Shown here one piece after another: positions 7,420 through 16,593 of a stretch of DNA of 64,000 nucleotides. Each line of letters begins with the position of its first letter. The first letter of the stretch is position 1. This DNA is from Mycolicibacterium litorale (GTDB lineage: Bacteria > Actinomycetota > Actinomycetes > Mycobacteriales > Mycobacteriaceae). The stretch lies in the NCBI RefSeq assembly GCF_010731695.1, contig NZ_AP022586.1, forward strand, positions 3,968,001-4,032,000, written 5' to 3'. Both the position numbers and the translations under genes were made by a program. A model generated the notes under the pieces. The model saw only the letters and a list, made by a program, of their open reading frames with translations. It did not search any database and had not been told where the DNA came from.

Positions 7420-10400
7420 CAGATGATCCTCGCGTTGAGGTGGACGGCGGTGCCGTCGTCACCGGGCCGGATCGTGACATCATCCATGAGGCCCTCCATC
7501 AGCGCCACACCCCGGCCGCGCCGGGTGTCGGCCTTGGTCCGTGGCGGTTTCCACGAACCGGTGTCGAGCACCGAGACGTACAGCCGGTCGACCATGGCCG
7601 TCGCCCGCAGCGTGACGAACCCGTCGGGCCGGTCCCGGTGGCCGTGCTCGATCGCGTTCGCCACCGCTTCACCCGCCGCGATGAGCACGTTCATGGCCTG
7701 ATCCGGTCCCACCCCGGCCTGGGCGAGCCAACGACGAAGTGCGCCACGGGAACTCGAGAGGAACTCATTGCGCGCCGGGAAGACCATGTCCAGCGGCGCG
7801 GGTTGACGGTAGAGCAGCAGCGCCACGTCGTCCTGGTAGCCGCCCTCGGGTGCCAGCCGCGACATCAACTCGTCGGCGACATGGTCGAGGGCGGCGGCGC
7901 GGCCTTCGGCGACGAGGTCGGCGGCGCGGCCGATCCCGGTGTCCAGCGAGGCGCGGCGGCGCTCCACCAGCCCGTCGGTGTAGAGCAGCAGCGTGGCGCG
8001 CGCGGACAGGGTCACCCGGCCTTCGGGCCGTTGCTCGTCGGGCCGCAGCGCCAGCGCGAAACCGCGTGCCTCGTCGAGGGTTCGGACGGTGCCGTCGGCG
8101 TCGACGAGGATCGGCGGCGGATGGCCCGCGCTGGAGTAGACGAGTTCACCGGTGTCGGGGTTGAGCACCGCGCACCACACGGTGGTGCAGCGCGCCCCCG
8201 GCAGCCTGGCGGCGAACCGGTCCAGACCCCCGAGCGCCGCGCCGGGGCTCGGGTGGTCGAGCAGCAGCGCCCGGCACGCGCTGCGCAGCTGACCCATGAC
8301 GGTGGCCGCGTCCAGGTCGTGGCCGACGCAGTCGCCGACGATCAGCGCGATGCAGCCGCCGTCGAGGTCCACGACGTCGTACCAGTCGCCGCCGACCTGG
8401 AGGGGCCGGGTGGCCGGCTGGTAGCGGACGGTGAAACCGCGGGGCAGCCGGGCCGGTCCCAGGATCGCGTGCTGCAGGGTCAGCGCGGTCTCCCGCTGCT
8501 GGTCGAGCTGGTGGACACGGGACAGACCCTGCCCGAGGCGGCTGGCGAGCACCGTGAGCAGCGTGTGGTCCTCGGGTGTGAAGGGACGCTGCTCGAGTAG
8601 TTCGATCCACAGCACGAGCACGCCGCGGGGGTGCTGCATGGTGATTCCCGCGGTGCCGTACTCCGAGGTGTCGGTGGTCAGCAGGTCGGCGTCGCGCAGC
8701 GCGGTGATCGCACTGCGATGGCGCGCGGGGAGTTCCCGCCACCGCGCGGGTTCACCGGCGCAGATGACGTCCGGCACCGCGTCGCTGTCCGGCGCGTGCG
8801 GGGCCGGGAAGGTGACCGCGAGCACCCGGCGGGCCTGCCACAGCCGGAGCAGTTCGCCGACGGCGGCGTGCAGTGCCCCGTCGAGCGTGTCGGCGTCGAC
8901 GAGTTGTGCGTTGAGCGCCGCGAGCGCGGACTCGCGCTGCACGGTGTAATGCTCGGCGGTGACGTCGCGGAAGGTGCCGACCGTGACCCGACGGCCGGTG
9001 TCGGGATCCTCGGCCGGGTTGAAGCTCGCGCTGACCCACACCCGGTGCCCGTCGCGGTGCACGACCGGGAATGTGTGGTCCCCGTGGATCTGCTCGAGCA
9101 CTCCCGAGAACGCCCGGCTGGTCAGCCGGTAGCCGTCCGGATCGGTGTCGGGGTCCGGCCACCACGGCTGAACGGGTTGGTACGGCAGCCCTTCCGGACC
9201 GTAGCCGAGGATCTCGGTGAACGCGGTGTTGATCTCGACGATGGCACCGTCCTCGTCGCAGACGAAGAACGCCTCCTGCAGTGAGTCGATCAGCGCGGTG
9301 CGCCAGCGGTTGTGGTGGTTGCGCAACCGCGCCAGGGCCACATTGGCGCGTACCCGGGCCAGGAATTCCGCTGCCGCAAAGGGTTTCACGAGGTAGTCGT
9401 CGGCGCCGGCCTGCAGGCCTTCGATCGACGCCTCCTGACCCGCCCGCGCGGACAGCAGTAGCACCGGCAGTGCGGCCGTGCGGGGTTCGGTCCGCAGCGC
9501 CGCCACCAGGCCCAGACCGTCGAGCCGCGGCATCATCACGTCGCTGACCACCAGGTCGGGGATGTCGGCGCGGACGGATTCCAGCGCCTCGTGCCCGTCG
9601 GTCACCGCGGTGACCTCGTATCCGGCGCCGTGGAGCAGGCCCGTGAGGTAGGACCGCATGTCGGCGTTGTCGTCGGCGATCAGCACACGCGCCCCGGCGT
9701 CGGCGGACCCGGAGACGGCGCCGGTGACGCCGGCGTCGACACCTGCGTTGGGCTCGGTGGGCAACCAGCGCAGCGCCTCCTGCACATACGGGTCCGCGAT
9801 GTCGGAGACGGCCGAGACCCGTCGCGGTGGCGCGACGTCGTCGGGCGGCAGATGCGTTGCACCGTAGGGCATCCCGATGGTGAAGGTGGTGCCGCGACCC
9901 TCCTCGCTCTGCGCGGTGATCGTGCCGCCGTGCAGGCCGACGAGTTCCTTGACGAGCGCCAACCCGATTCCACTGCCCTCGGTGGACCGCGCGTCGGTGG
10001 TCTGGATCCGGTGGAACCGCTCGAACAGCCGGGGCAGGTCGGCCTCGGCGATCCCGACCCCGGTGTCGGCGACGGTGACCACCGCCTCGCCGCCCTCGTG
10101 GGCGACCCGGACCGTGACGGCGCCTTCGAGGGTGAACTTCAGCGCGTTGGACAGGAGGTTGAGAACGACCTTCTCCCACATGTCCCGGTCCACGTACACC
10201 GGTTCGGCCAGCGGCGGACAGTCGACGGTGAACTCGAGACCCGCCCGCTCGACGGCGGAGCGGAACACGCTGGCCAGCTCGGCGGTGACGGCGGCGAGGT
10301 CGACGGGTTCGAAGCGCGCCTGCATCCGGCCCGCCTGGATCCGCGAGAAGTCGAGCAGCGTGTTGACCAGTTTCGCGAGCCGTAACCCGTTGCGGTGCAC

Positions 10401-11552
10401 CAGTTCCAGTTCGTGATGCGCCTGCTCGTCGAGGCCCGGGGTGCGGTTACGCAGTTCGGCCAGCGGGCCGAGGATCAACGTCAGCGGCGTGCGGAACTCG
10501 TGGCTGATGTTGGAGAAGAACGTCGTCTTGGCCAGATCGAGTTCGGCCAGTTCCTCGGCCCGCCGCTGCTGCGCCCGGTAGCTGCGGGCGCTGCCGATCC
10601 CGGCGGCGAGGTGCCCGGCGACGAGTTCGACGAACCCGCGGTAGCCCGCGTCGAGCCGCCGGTGAGAGTTCAGGCCGGCGACGAGGAAGCCGACCGGATC
10701 GGCGCCCTGCTGCAGCAGCGGCACCACGAGCGCCTGCGCGGGCGGGTCGGGCCACACGCCGCGCGGCAGGCGCAGCGACTCGCCGTCGACGTCGAGCAGC
10801 ACCGATTCACCCTGAGCGGGCAGTTCGACGGGCCACACCGAGAGTCCTTGTGCGGACAGCGTTTCCGGAGCCGCCGGCGGTCCAGGCGCGATCCCGCTGG
10901 CCGCGGCGAGCCGCGCATCGCCGCTGTCGTCGAACAGATAGGTGAGGGTGAACGGCAGGTCGTAGAGGTTTCCGCTGAGCTGTTCAGCGGCGAAGGCCAG
11001 CATCTGCTCCTCGGTGCGCACGACGCTCGGATCCGATCCGAGGTCGCGCAGGGTCGCCATCCGGCGCTCGGCGATGACCCGCTCGGTGTCCTCGCTGACC
11101 ACGCACAGCATGCCGACGACGCGGCCGCCGTCGTCACGCAGCGGGCTGTAGGAGAAGGTGTGGTAGGTCTCCTCGGAGTATCCGGACCGTTCGAGGAACA
11201 ACAGCAGCGCCACATCCCAGGTGGCGTGGCCGGTCGCGAGCACCGATTCGATCCGCGGGCCGATGTCGGGCCAGATCTCCGCCCACACCTCGCTGGCCGG
11301 GCGGCCCAACGCCCAGGGGTACTTGCGTCCCAGCGTGTCCCGGCGGTAGGCGGCGTTGCAGAAGAACGTCAGCTCTGGACCCCACGCCATCCACATCGGG
11401 AAACGCGACGACAACAGGATGCTGACCGCGGTGCGCAGGCTCTGCGGCCAGGTGGCGGGCGGACCGAGCGCGGTCGCCGCCCAGTCGACCTCGGCGAGAT
11501 GCGCGCCCACCTCCGGGTCGGCGGCGAAAAGCGCGCGCGCCGAAGAGGTCAA
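7419..11552 (-). CDS. Multidomain PAS-GAF-histidine kinase-receiver-PAS-PP2C-HATPase signalling protein
   Basis: This protein of about 1377 aa combines a complete hybrid histidine kinase with a partner-switch module. Domains in order, approximate residues: PAS (50-165), GAF (180-330), HisKA with SHEFRTPL (phospho-His about 350), HATPase, receiver with ADDNADMRS and phospho-Asp in VVSDVMMPR (about 670), PAS (755-870), GAF-like (885-1000), SpoIIE/PP2C phosphatase with VGGDWYDVVD and VGDCVGHD (1020-1240), and an RsbW-like kinase with GEAVANAIEHGH (1260-1377). The chosen start is TTG 11552, preceded by GGGGAGG; an upstream in-frame TTG at 11582 is the alternative. It probably controls an alternative sigma factor through the downstream STAS protein. 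No transmembrane helix is seen, so sensing is likely cytosolic. Confidence 0.9.
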   Translation of the reverse strand: MTSSARALFAADPEVGAHLAEVDWAATALGPPATWPQSLRTAVSILLSSRFPMWMAWGPELTFFCNAAYRRDTLGRKYPWALGRPASEVWAEIWPDIGPRIESVLATGHATWDVALLLFLERSGYSEETYHTFSYSPLRDDGGRVVGMLCVVSEDTERVIAERRMATLRDLGSDPSVVRTEEQMLAFAAEQLSGNLYDLPFTLTYLFDDSGDARLAAASGIAPGPPAAPETLSAQGLSVWPVELPAQGESVLLDVDGESLRLPRGVWPDPPAQALVVPLLQQGADPVGFLVAGLNSHRRLDAGYRGFVELVAGHLAAGIGSARSYRAQQRRAEELAELDLAKTTFFSNISHEFRTPLTLILGPLAELRNRTPGLDEQAHHELELVHRNGLRLAKLVNTLLDFSRIQAGRMQARFEPVDLAAVTAELASVFRSAVERAGLEFTVDCPPLAEPVYVDRDMWEKVVLNLLSNALKFTLEGAVTVRVAHEGGEAVVTVADTGVGIAEADLPRLFERFHRIQTTDARSTEGSGIGLALVKELVGLHGGTITAQSEEGRGTTFTIGMPYGATHLPPDDVAPPRRVSAVSDIADPYVQEALRWLPTEPNAGVDAGVTGAVSGSADAGARVLIADDNADMRSYLTGLLHGAGYEVTAVTDGHEALESVRADIPDLVVSDVMMPRLDGLGLVAALRTEPRTAALPVLLLSARAGQEASIEGLQAGADDYLVKPFAAAEFLARVRANVALARLRNHHNRWRTALIDSLQEAFFVCDEDGAIVEINTAFTEILGYGPEGLPYQPVQPWWPDPDTDPDGYRLTSRAFSGVLEQIHGDHTFPVVHRDGHRVWVSASFNPAEDPDTGRRVTVGTFRDVTAEHYTVQRESALAALNAQLVDADTLDGALHAAVGELLRLWQARRVLAVTFPAPHAPDSDAVPDVICAGEPARWRELPARHRSAITALRDADLLTTDTSEYGTAGITMQHPRGVLVLWIELLEQRPFTPEDHTLLTVLASRLGQGLSRVHQLDQQRETALTLQHAILGPARLPRGFTVRYQPATRPLQVGGDWYDVVDLDGGCIALIVGDCVGHDLDAATVMGQLRSACRALLLDHPSPGAALGGLDRFAARLPGARCTTVWCAVLNPDTGELVYSSAGHPPPILVDADGTVRTLDEARGFALALRPDEQRPEGRVTLSARATLLLYTDGLVERRRASLDTGIGRAADLVAEGRAAALDHVADELMSRLAPEGGYQDDVALLLYRQPAPLDMVFPARNEFLSSSRGALRRWLAQAGVGPDQAMNVLIAAGEAVANAIEHGHRDRPDGFVTLRATAMVDRLYVSVLDTGSWKPPRTKADTRRGRGVALMEGLMDDVTIRPGDDGTAVHLNARII

Positions 11553-11761
11553 CGAAGCCTCCCCAGCTCCCTCAACACCCAACCGACATCCCTCTTTCCG
11601 TCGCGGACCGAACGCACGAAAGCATCCGACGCCCGCCGGGTTCGCCGATCGGCGCCCGGTACGAGCGTCACCTCATGGTCGAACGCCACGGTCGCGGCGT
11701 CGTATGTCCCACTGGAAATCCGTGGATGCAGGCTGCCCACAGACGGCCGAAGTGAAACCAC
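11549..11761 (-). CDS. Candidate small protein (70 aa) upstream of the large kinase gene
   Basis: The ORF begins with GTG 11761, 13 nt after the pucR stop, and ends with a TGA that overlaps the proposed TTG start of the kinase gene (TTGA, 4 nt). That arrangement and a GC-rich third position in its middle part argue for a real coupled gene. The product is basic, with an RRTRRASDAFVRSVRDG stretch, no signal peptide and no membrane helix. I do not recognise a family. The weak ribosome site and short length leave it doubtful. Confidence 0.42.
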   Translation of the reverse strand: MVSLRPSVGSLHPRISSGTYDAATVAFDHEVTLVPGADRRTRRASDAFVRSVRDGKRDVGWVLRELGRLR

Positions 11762-11774
11762 CAGTCGAGGCCGC

Positions 11775-13385
11775 TCAGCGGGTCAGGGCGTCGGGGGCGG
11801 CGCGCCGCTGGGAGTCCAGGATCAGCATCGCCACGTGCAGTGACGTCATGGACTCCGCGTCGTCGAGGTCGACGCCGAGCGTCCGGCCGATCGCCGCCAG
11901 CCGCTTGTAGAGCGCGGGGCGGCTGATGTGCAGTCGCTGCGCCAGCGCCGCCTTGTTGCCCGCGACCTGCAGGTACTGGCGCAGCACCTCGAGATTGGAC
12001 AGCGCGCGGTTGTCGTCGTCGACCAGCAGTGCCCGCAGTTCGGTCTCCGCGAACTGCTGCACCCGGGGATCGTCACGCAACAGCGCGATCAGCCCGCGCA
12101 GGCGCACGTCGGAGGCGCGGTAGACCGCCTGGGACTTGCCGTGCATCGCGATGGCGACCTCGCCGACGTGGGCGGCTTCGCCGAGCCCGTGGATCGCCTC
12201 GACGATCTCGGTGGCGGGGTCGCCGACCGCGCACACCGACCGGGTGCTGCCGTCGAAGCGGCGCAGGTCGGCGTGGATGCGCTCGCCGAGCGCGCTGAGC
12301 GCCCGGTCCCAGCCGCCGCGCGCGGGGTTGAGCGCCAGCAAAGCGCCGATCTCCCCGTCGCGGCGGATCGAACACAGCGCGGTGTGGCCGGCGGCGTTGA
12401 CGGTGTGCGCGACGGCGTCCAGCAACGCCACGTTGCGTTGTTGTGCGACAACGGGATCCAGCACGGCGGCGCCGCGGTCGACGCGTACGACCACCGGTAG
12501 GTACCGGGTGGTCTTGCGCAACCCGAGGGCGTGCGCCCGTGCCGCGGCCTCCCGTTCGTCGGTGATGCGGCCCTGCAGCACGTCGTCGATGAGCCCGCTC
12601 TGGGCCTGCTGGTGCAGTCCGCTGCGGTTGCGCTCGATCATCCGGTGCAGGGCGAGCGCCGCGGCCGCACGCTCGAGGACCATCGTCGCGCGGGACCGGT
12701 CCGCGGGCACCGCGGGCACGATCAGCCTGCCCCATTCCTCGCCGCGGGGACCGACGGAGGTGACCGCCCAGTCCTCGCCGCCGGCGGTCATCCGTGAGCG
12801 CCGCTCCCAGTCCTGCAGCAGCGTGGCGGCCGCGTCCCCGCCCGGTGCGACGGCCAGCGCCTGGTGGGCGAGGTCCTCGAGCACGACCGGCTCGTCGAGG
12901 ATCCGCGCCGCGGCGTCGACGATGCCGGCCGCCGACGCGCGTTTCATGCTCAGCTCGGTGAACGTCTCGTGCACGCGGCGGTCGAACGCCACCTCGTCGT
13001 ACTGCGCGGCGACGATGCGCCGGTGCACCGCCTCGGTCACGTCGACGAACTTGATCTGCCGGTGCAGTGCGACCAGGGCCAGCCCCAGGCGGGCGGCGTC
13101 CTCGGCGACCCTCGCGGGCACCTCCGCCATCGTCGTGCCCAGTTCGACGACGACGCCGACGGCCCCCGCGTCGGCCAGACCCTGCAGGTAGCGGTGCGGG
13201 TGGCTGTTCAGTCCGCCGCCGGTGGTCAGCACCAGTTCGCCGCCCTGCAGCAGCGCGGACAGATCTGCGACGTCGCCGACGTGCACCCAGCGGATGGGGT
13301 CGTCCCAGCGGCACGCGCTGAGCACCTGCGGGGCGCCGCGTGCGACGACCGGCAGCCCGATCACGTCCGCCACGGTCATCGCCAT
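11775..13385 (-). CDS. PucR family transcriptional regulator
   Basis: The 536-aa protein has an N-terminal PucR sensor domain (about residues 7-130; GGELVLTTGGG and GVVVELG), a GGDEF-like central region, and a C-terminal HTH_30 (YLQVAGNKAALAQRLHISR then ALYKRLAAIG, about 470-530). PucR proteins usually activate catabolic genes for purines, amines or amino acids. It is divergent from the dehydrogenase/aminotransferase pair across 81 bp, so those two genes are the likely targets. The start is ATG 13385, with a second ATG at 13379. Confidence 0.9.
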   Translation of the reverse strand: MAMTVADVIGLPVVARGAPQVLSACRWDDPIRWVHVGDVADLSALLQGGELVLTTGGGLNSHPHRYLQGLADAGAVGVVVELGTTMAEVPARVAEDAARLGLALVALHRQIKFVDVTEAVHRRIVAAQYDEVAFDRRVHETFTELSMKRASAAGIVDAAARILDEPVVLEDLAHQALAVAPGGDAAATLLQDWERRSRMTAGGEDWAVTSVGPRGEEWGRLIVPAVPADRSRATMVLERAAAALALHRMIERNRSGLHQQAQSGLIDDVLQGRITDEREAAARAHALGLRKTTRYLPVVVRVDRGAAVLDPVVAQQRNVALLDAVAHTVNAAGHTALCSIRRDGEIGALLALNPARGGWDRALSALGERIHADLRRFDGSTRSVCAVGDPATEIVEAIHGLGEAAHVGEVAIAMHGKSQAVYRASDVRLRGLIALLRDDPRVQQFAETELRALLVDDDNRALSNLEVLRQYLQVAGNKAALAQRLHISRPALYKRLAAIGRTLGVDLDDAESMTSLHVAMLILDSQRRAAPDALTR

Positions 13386-13466
13386 TTACACAATGTAGCG
13401 CTGCGCCAGAAATCGGTGACACTATGCGCCATTCCATGGCGGCGGCGAAGCCGCACACTTCTGGGT

Positions 13467-14960
13467 ATGGCGAACGCAGTGCAGCACTGGTGCAACAACG
13501 ACATCTTCGCGGGCGGCTCGCAGGCCACCGCGCCCGTGACGAATCCGGCGACCGGTGAGGTGACCGGTCAGGTCGCACTGGCCAGCGTCGAGGACGCGCG
13601 TACGGTCATCGAGGCCGCCGCGGCGGCGTTCCCGGCATGGCGTGACACCTCGCTGGCCAAGCGCACCGCGATCCTGTTCACCTTCCGCGAACTGCTCAAC
13701 GCCCGCAAGCACGAACTCGCCGCGATCATCACCGCCGAACACGGCAAGGTGCTCTCCGACGCCCTGGGTGAGGTGTCCCGCGGCCAGGAGGTCGTCGAAT
13801 TCGCCTGCGGCATCCCGCATCTGCTCAAGGGCGGCTTCACCGAGAACGCCTCGACGAACGTCGACGTCTACTCCATCCGCCAGCCGCTGGGCGTCGTCGG
13901 CATCATCAGCCCGTTCAACTTCCCCGCCATGGTGCCGATGTGGTTCTTCCCCATCGCGATCGCCACCGGCAACACCGTGGTCCTCAAGCCCAGCGAGAAG
14001 GACCCCTCGGCCTCACTGTGGCTTGCCCGGCTGTGGGCCGAGGCCGGTCTGCCGCCCGGGGTGTTCAACGTCCTGCAGGGCGACAAGACCGCGGTCGACG
14101 AACTGCTGACCAACAAGAGCGTCAAGTCGGTGTCGTTCGTCGGGTCCACCCCGATCGCCCAGTACGTGTACGCCACCGGCACCTCGGCCGGCAAGCGCGT
14201 CCAGGCCCTCGGCGGGGCGAAGAACCACGCGGTGATCCTGCCCGACGCCGACCTGGACCTGGCCGCCGACGCCATGGTCAACGCCGGTTTCGGCTCCGCC
14301 GGTGAACGTTGCATGGCCATCTCCGCGGCGGTGGCCGTCGGTCCGATCGCCGACGACCTGGTCGCCAAGATCGCCGAACGCGCCGCCACCCTCAAGACCG
14401 GTGACGGCACCAAGGACTCCGACATGGGCCCGCTGGTCACCAAGGCCCACCGCGACAAGGTGGCCTCCTACATCGACGCCGGCGAAGCCGACGGCGCCAA
14501 GATCGTCGTCGACGGCCGCCAGGTGAAGGCCGACGGCGGGCAGGACGGATTCTGGCTCGGCCCCACCCTGATCGACAACGTCACCCCCGAGATGAGCGTC
14601 TACACCGACGAGATCTTCGGTCCCGTCCTGTCGGTGGTAAGGGTGGAATCCTACGAAGACGCAGTGGCGCTCATCAACGCCAACCCGTACGGCAACGGCA
14701 CCGCGATCTTCACCAACGACGGCGGCGCCGCCCGGCGCTTCCAGAACGAGGTCGAGGTCGGCATGGTCGGCATCAACGTGCCCATCCCGGTCCCCATGGC
14801 CTACTACAGCTTCGGCGGCTGGAAGAACTCACTGTTCGGCGACAGCCACGCCCACGGCACCGAAGGCGTCAACTTCTTCACCCGCGGCAAGGCCATCACC
14901 CAGCGCTGGCTCGACCCCAGCCACGGTGGCATCAACCTCGGCTTCCCGCAGAATCAGTAG
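13467..14960 (+). CDS. mmsA: CoA-acylating methylmalonate-/malonate-semialdehyde dehydrogenase
   Basis: This 497-aa aldehyde dehydrogenase resembles MmsA/BauC. Seen: GVVGIISPFNFPAMVPMWF and NTVVLKPSEKDPSA for NAD binding, and the nucleophile in GSAGERCMAISAAV (the MmsA family reads GERCMA). The C-terminal NFFTRGKAITQRW is also characteristic. The enzyme oxidises malonate or methylmalonate semialdehyde to acetyl-CoA or propionyl-CoA with CoA and NAD. The next gene is a class III aminotransferase, so the pair fits beta-alanine or beta-amino acid degradation under PucR control. Confidence 0.92.
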   Translation: MANAVQHWCNNDIFAGGSQATAPVTNPATGEVTGQVALASVEDARTVIEAAAAAFPAWRDTSLAKRTAILFTFRELLNARKHELAAIITAEHGKVLSDALGEVSRGQEVVEFACGIPHLLKGGFTENASTNVDVYSIRQPLGVVGIISPFNFPAMVPMWFFPIAIATGNTVVLKPSEKDPSASLWLARLWAEAGLPPGVFNVLQGDKTAVDELLTNKSVKSVSFVGSTPIAQYVYATGTSAGKRVQALGGAKNHAVILPDADLDLAADAMVNAGFGSAGERCMAISAAVAVGPIADDLVAKIAERAATLKTGDGTKDSDMGPLVTKAHRDKVASYIDAGEADGAKIVVDGRQVKADGGQDGFWLGPTLIDNVTPEMSVYTDEIFGPVLSVVRVESYEDAVALINANPYGNGTAIFTNDGGAARRFQNEVEVGMVGINVPIPVPMAYYSFGGWKNSLFGDSHAHGTEGVNFFTRGKAITQRWLDPSHGGINLGFPQNQ

Positions 14961-15045
14961 TCACCAGCCGCCGAGAGTACGGTTGTTGCACGCATCGCCC
15001 GAGTAGCGGCGGCAACAACCGGACGCTCGGCGCTAGAGGAGAAAC

Positions 15046-16425
15046 ATGACTGTCACCAACGAAGCAACCCTGCCGAACGGCCTGTCGATCGACGACGCCC
15101 GCGCCGAGGCTGCCCGCGCCTACGAACTCGACCGCGCGCACGTCTTCCACTCGTGGTCGGCGCAGGCCGAGATCACGCCGATGACGATCACCGCCGCGCA
15201 GGGCAGCTACATCTGGGACGGCGAGGGCCGGCGGCTGCTGGACTTCTCCTGCCAGCTGGTCAACACCAACATCGGCCACCAGCACCCTCGGGTCGTCGCC
15301 GCGATCCAGGCGCAGGCCGCCAAGCTCTGCACCGTCGCGCCGCAGCACGCCAACGACGCCCGGTCCGAGGCCGCCCGCCTCATCGCCGAGCGCACGCCCG
15401 GTGAGCTGAACAAGGTGTTCTTCACCAACGGCGGCGCCGACGCCGTCGAGCACGCGGTGCGGATGGCCCGGCTGCACACCGGCAAGTACAAGGTGCTGAG
15501 CCGGTACCGCTCCTACCACGGCGGCACCGAGACCGCGATCAACCTGACCGGCGACCCCCGCCGGTGGCCGAACGACCACGGCAATGCCGGCGTCGTGCAC
15601 TTCTTCGGGCCGTTCCTGTACCGCTCGCAGTTCCATGCCACCACCGAGGCCGAGGAGTCGGCCCGCGCGCTGGCCCACCTCGAGGACATCGTGCGGATGG
15701 AAGGTCCGTCGACGATCGCCGCGATCCTGCTGGAGTCGATCCCCGGCACCGCGGGCATCATGGTGCCGCCGCCCGGCTACCTCGCCGGTGTCCGCGACAT
15801 CTGCGACCGCTACGGCATCATCATGATCGCCGACGAGGTCATGGCCGGCTTCGGGCGCAGCGGCAAATGGTTCTCCATCGACCATTTCAACGTGGTCCCG
15901 GACCTGCTGACCTTCGCCAAGGGCGTCAACTCCGGTTACGTGCCGCTCGGCGGCGTCGCGATCGGCCCGGCCATCGCCGAGACCTTCGCGCACCGCCCGT
16001 ACCCCGGCGGCCTGACCTACTCCGGCCACCCGCTCGCCACGGCGGCGGCGGTGGCCACGATCAATGCGATGACCGACGAGGACATCGTCGGCAATGCCGC
16101 GCGCATCGGCGCCGAGGTGCTCGGGCCCGGCCTGGCCGAACTCGCCGAACGCCATCCCAGCGTCGGCGAGGTCCGCGGCACCGGGGTGTTCTGGGCCATC
16201 GAACTGGTCGCCGATCAGCAGACCCGGGAACCGCTGGCACCGTACGGCGCGAGCAGCGCGGCGATGAACGCCGTCGTCGCGTCGTGCAAGGAGAACGGTC
16301 TACTGCCGTTCGCGAACTTCAACCGGATCCACGCCGTGCCGCCGTGCACGGTCACCGCCGACGAAGCCCGCGAAGGTCTCGAGATCCTCGACCAGGCACT
16401 CGCCGTCGCCGACTCCCACCTGTGA
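15046..16425 (+). CDS. Class III PLP-dependent aminotransferase (beta-alanine/omega-amino acid:pyruvate type)
   Basis: The protein is 459 aa with an AGGAGAAAC ribosome site before ATG 15046. Seen: FFTNGGADAVEHAVRMAR for cofactor phosphate binding, YRSYHGGTETAINLTGDPRRW, IMIADEVMAGFGRSG with the aspartate that holds the pyridine nitrogen, and the PLP lysine in LLTFAKGVNSGYVPLGG. It lies 85 bp after mmsA on the same strand. Together they would convert beta-alanine, through malonate semialdehyde, to acetyl-CoA. 4-aminobutyrate or taurine are alternative substrates. Confidence 0.88.
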   Translation: MTVTNEATLPNGLSIDDARAEAARAYELDRAHVFHSWSAQAEITPMTITAAQGSYIWDGEGRRLLDFSCQLVNTNIGHQHPRVVAAIQAQAAKLCTVAPQHANDARSEAARLIAERTPGELNKVFFTNGGADAVEHAVRMARLHTGKYKVLSRYRSYHGGTETAINLTGDPRRWPNDHGNAGVVHFFGPFLYRSQFHATTEAEESARALAHLEDIVRMEGPSTIAAILLESIPGTAGIMVPPPGYLAGVRDICDRYGIIMIADEVMAGFGRSGKWFSIDHFNVVPDLLTFAKGVNSGYVPLGGVAIGPAIAETFAHRPYPGGLTYSGHPLATAAAVATINAMTDEDIVGNAARIGAEVLGPGLAELAERHPSVGEVRGTGVFWAIELVADQQTREPLAPYGASSAAMNAVVASCKENGLLPFANFNRIHAVPPCTVTADEAREGLEILDQALAVADSHL

Positions 16426-16593
16426 ACCGCCCCTGACTACTCCCCGCAGGCGCACCCCGACGACTCCGCGTCCGTAGGGTTGGTGGCGACAGGCGTTCGG
16501 CACGTGCGCGGGCGGCGCGCCGTTTCGACATGGCGGCCGCGTGGAACTACCTCCCGAGGTCGGACCACTGGGAACAGTTCGTGAAGGGGATGC

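Noticed and set aside
10395..11843. 482-codon plus-strand frame
   Set aside because: It is antisense to the multidomain kinase, whose motifs are unmistakable.
16426..16593. Regulatory element or small gene before the TreS-like gene
   Set aside because: I saw no repeat, palindrome or convincing short ORF in this gap beyond the ribosome site.
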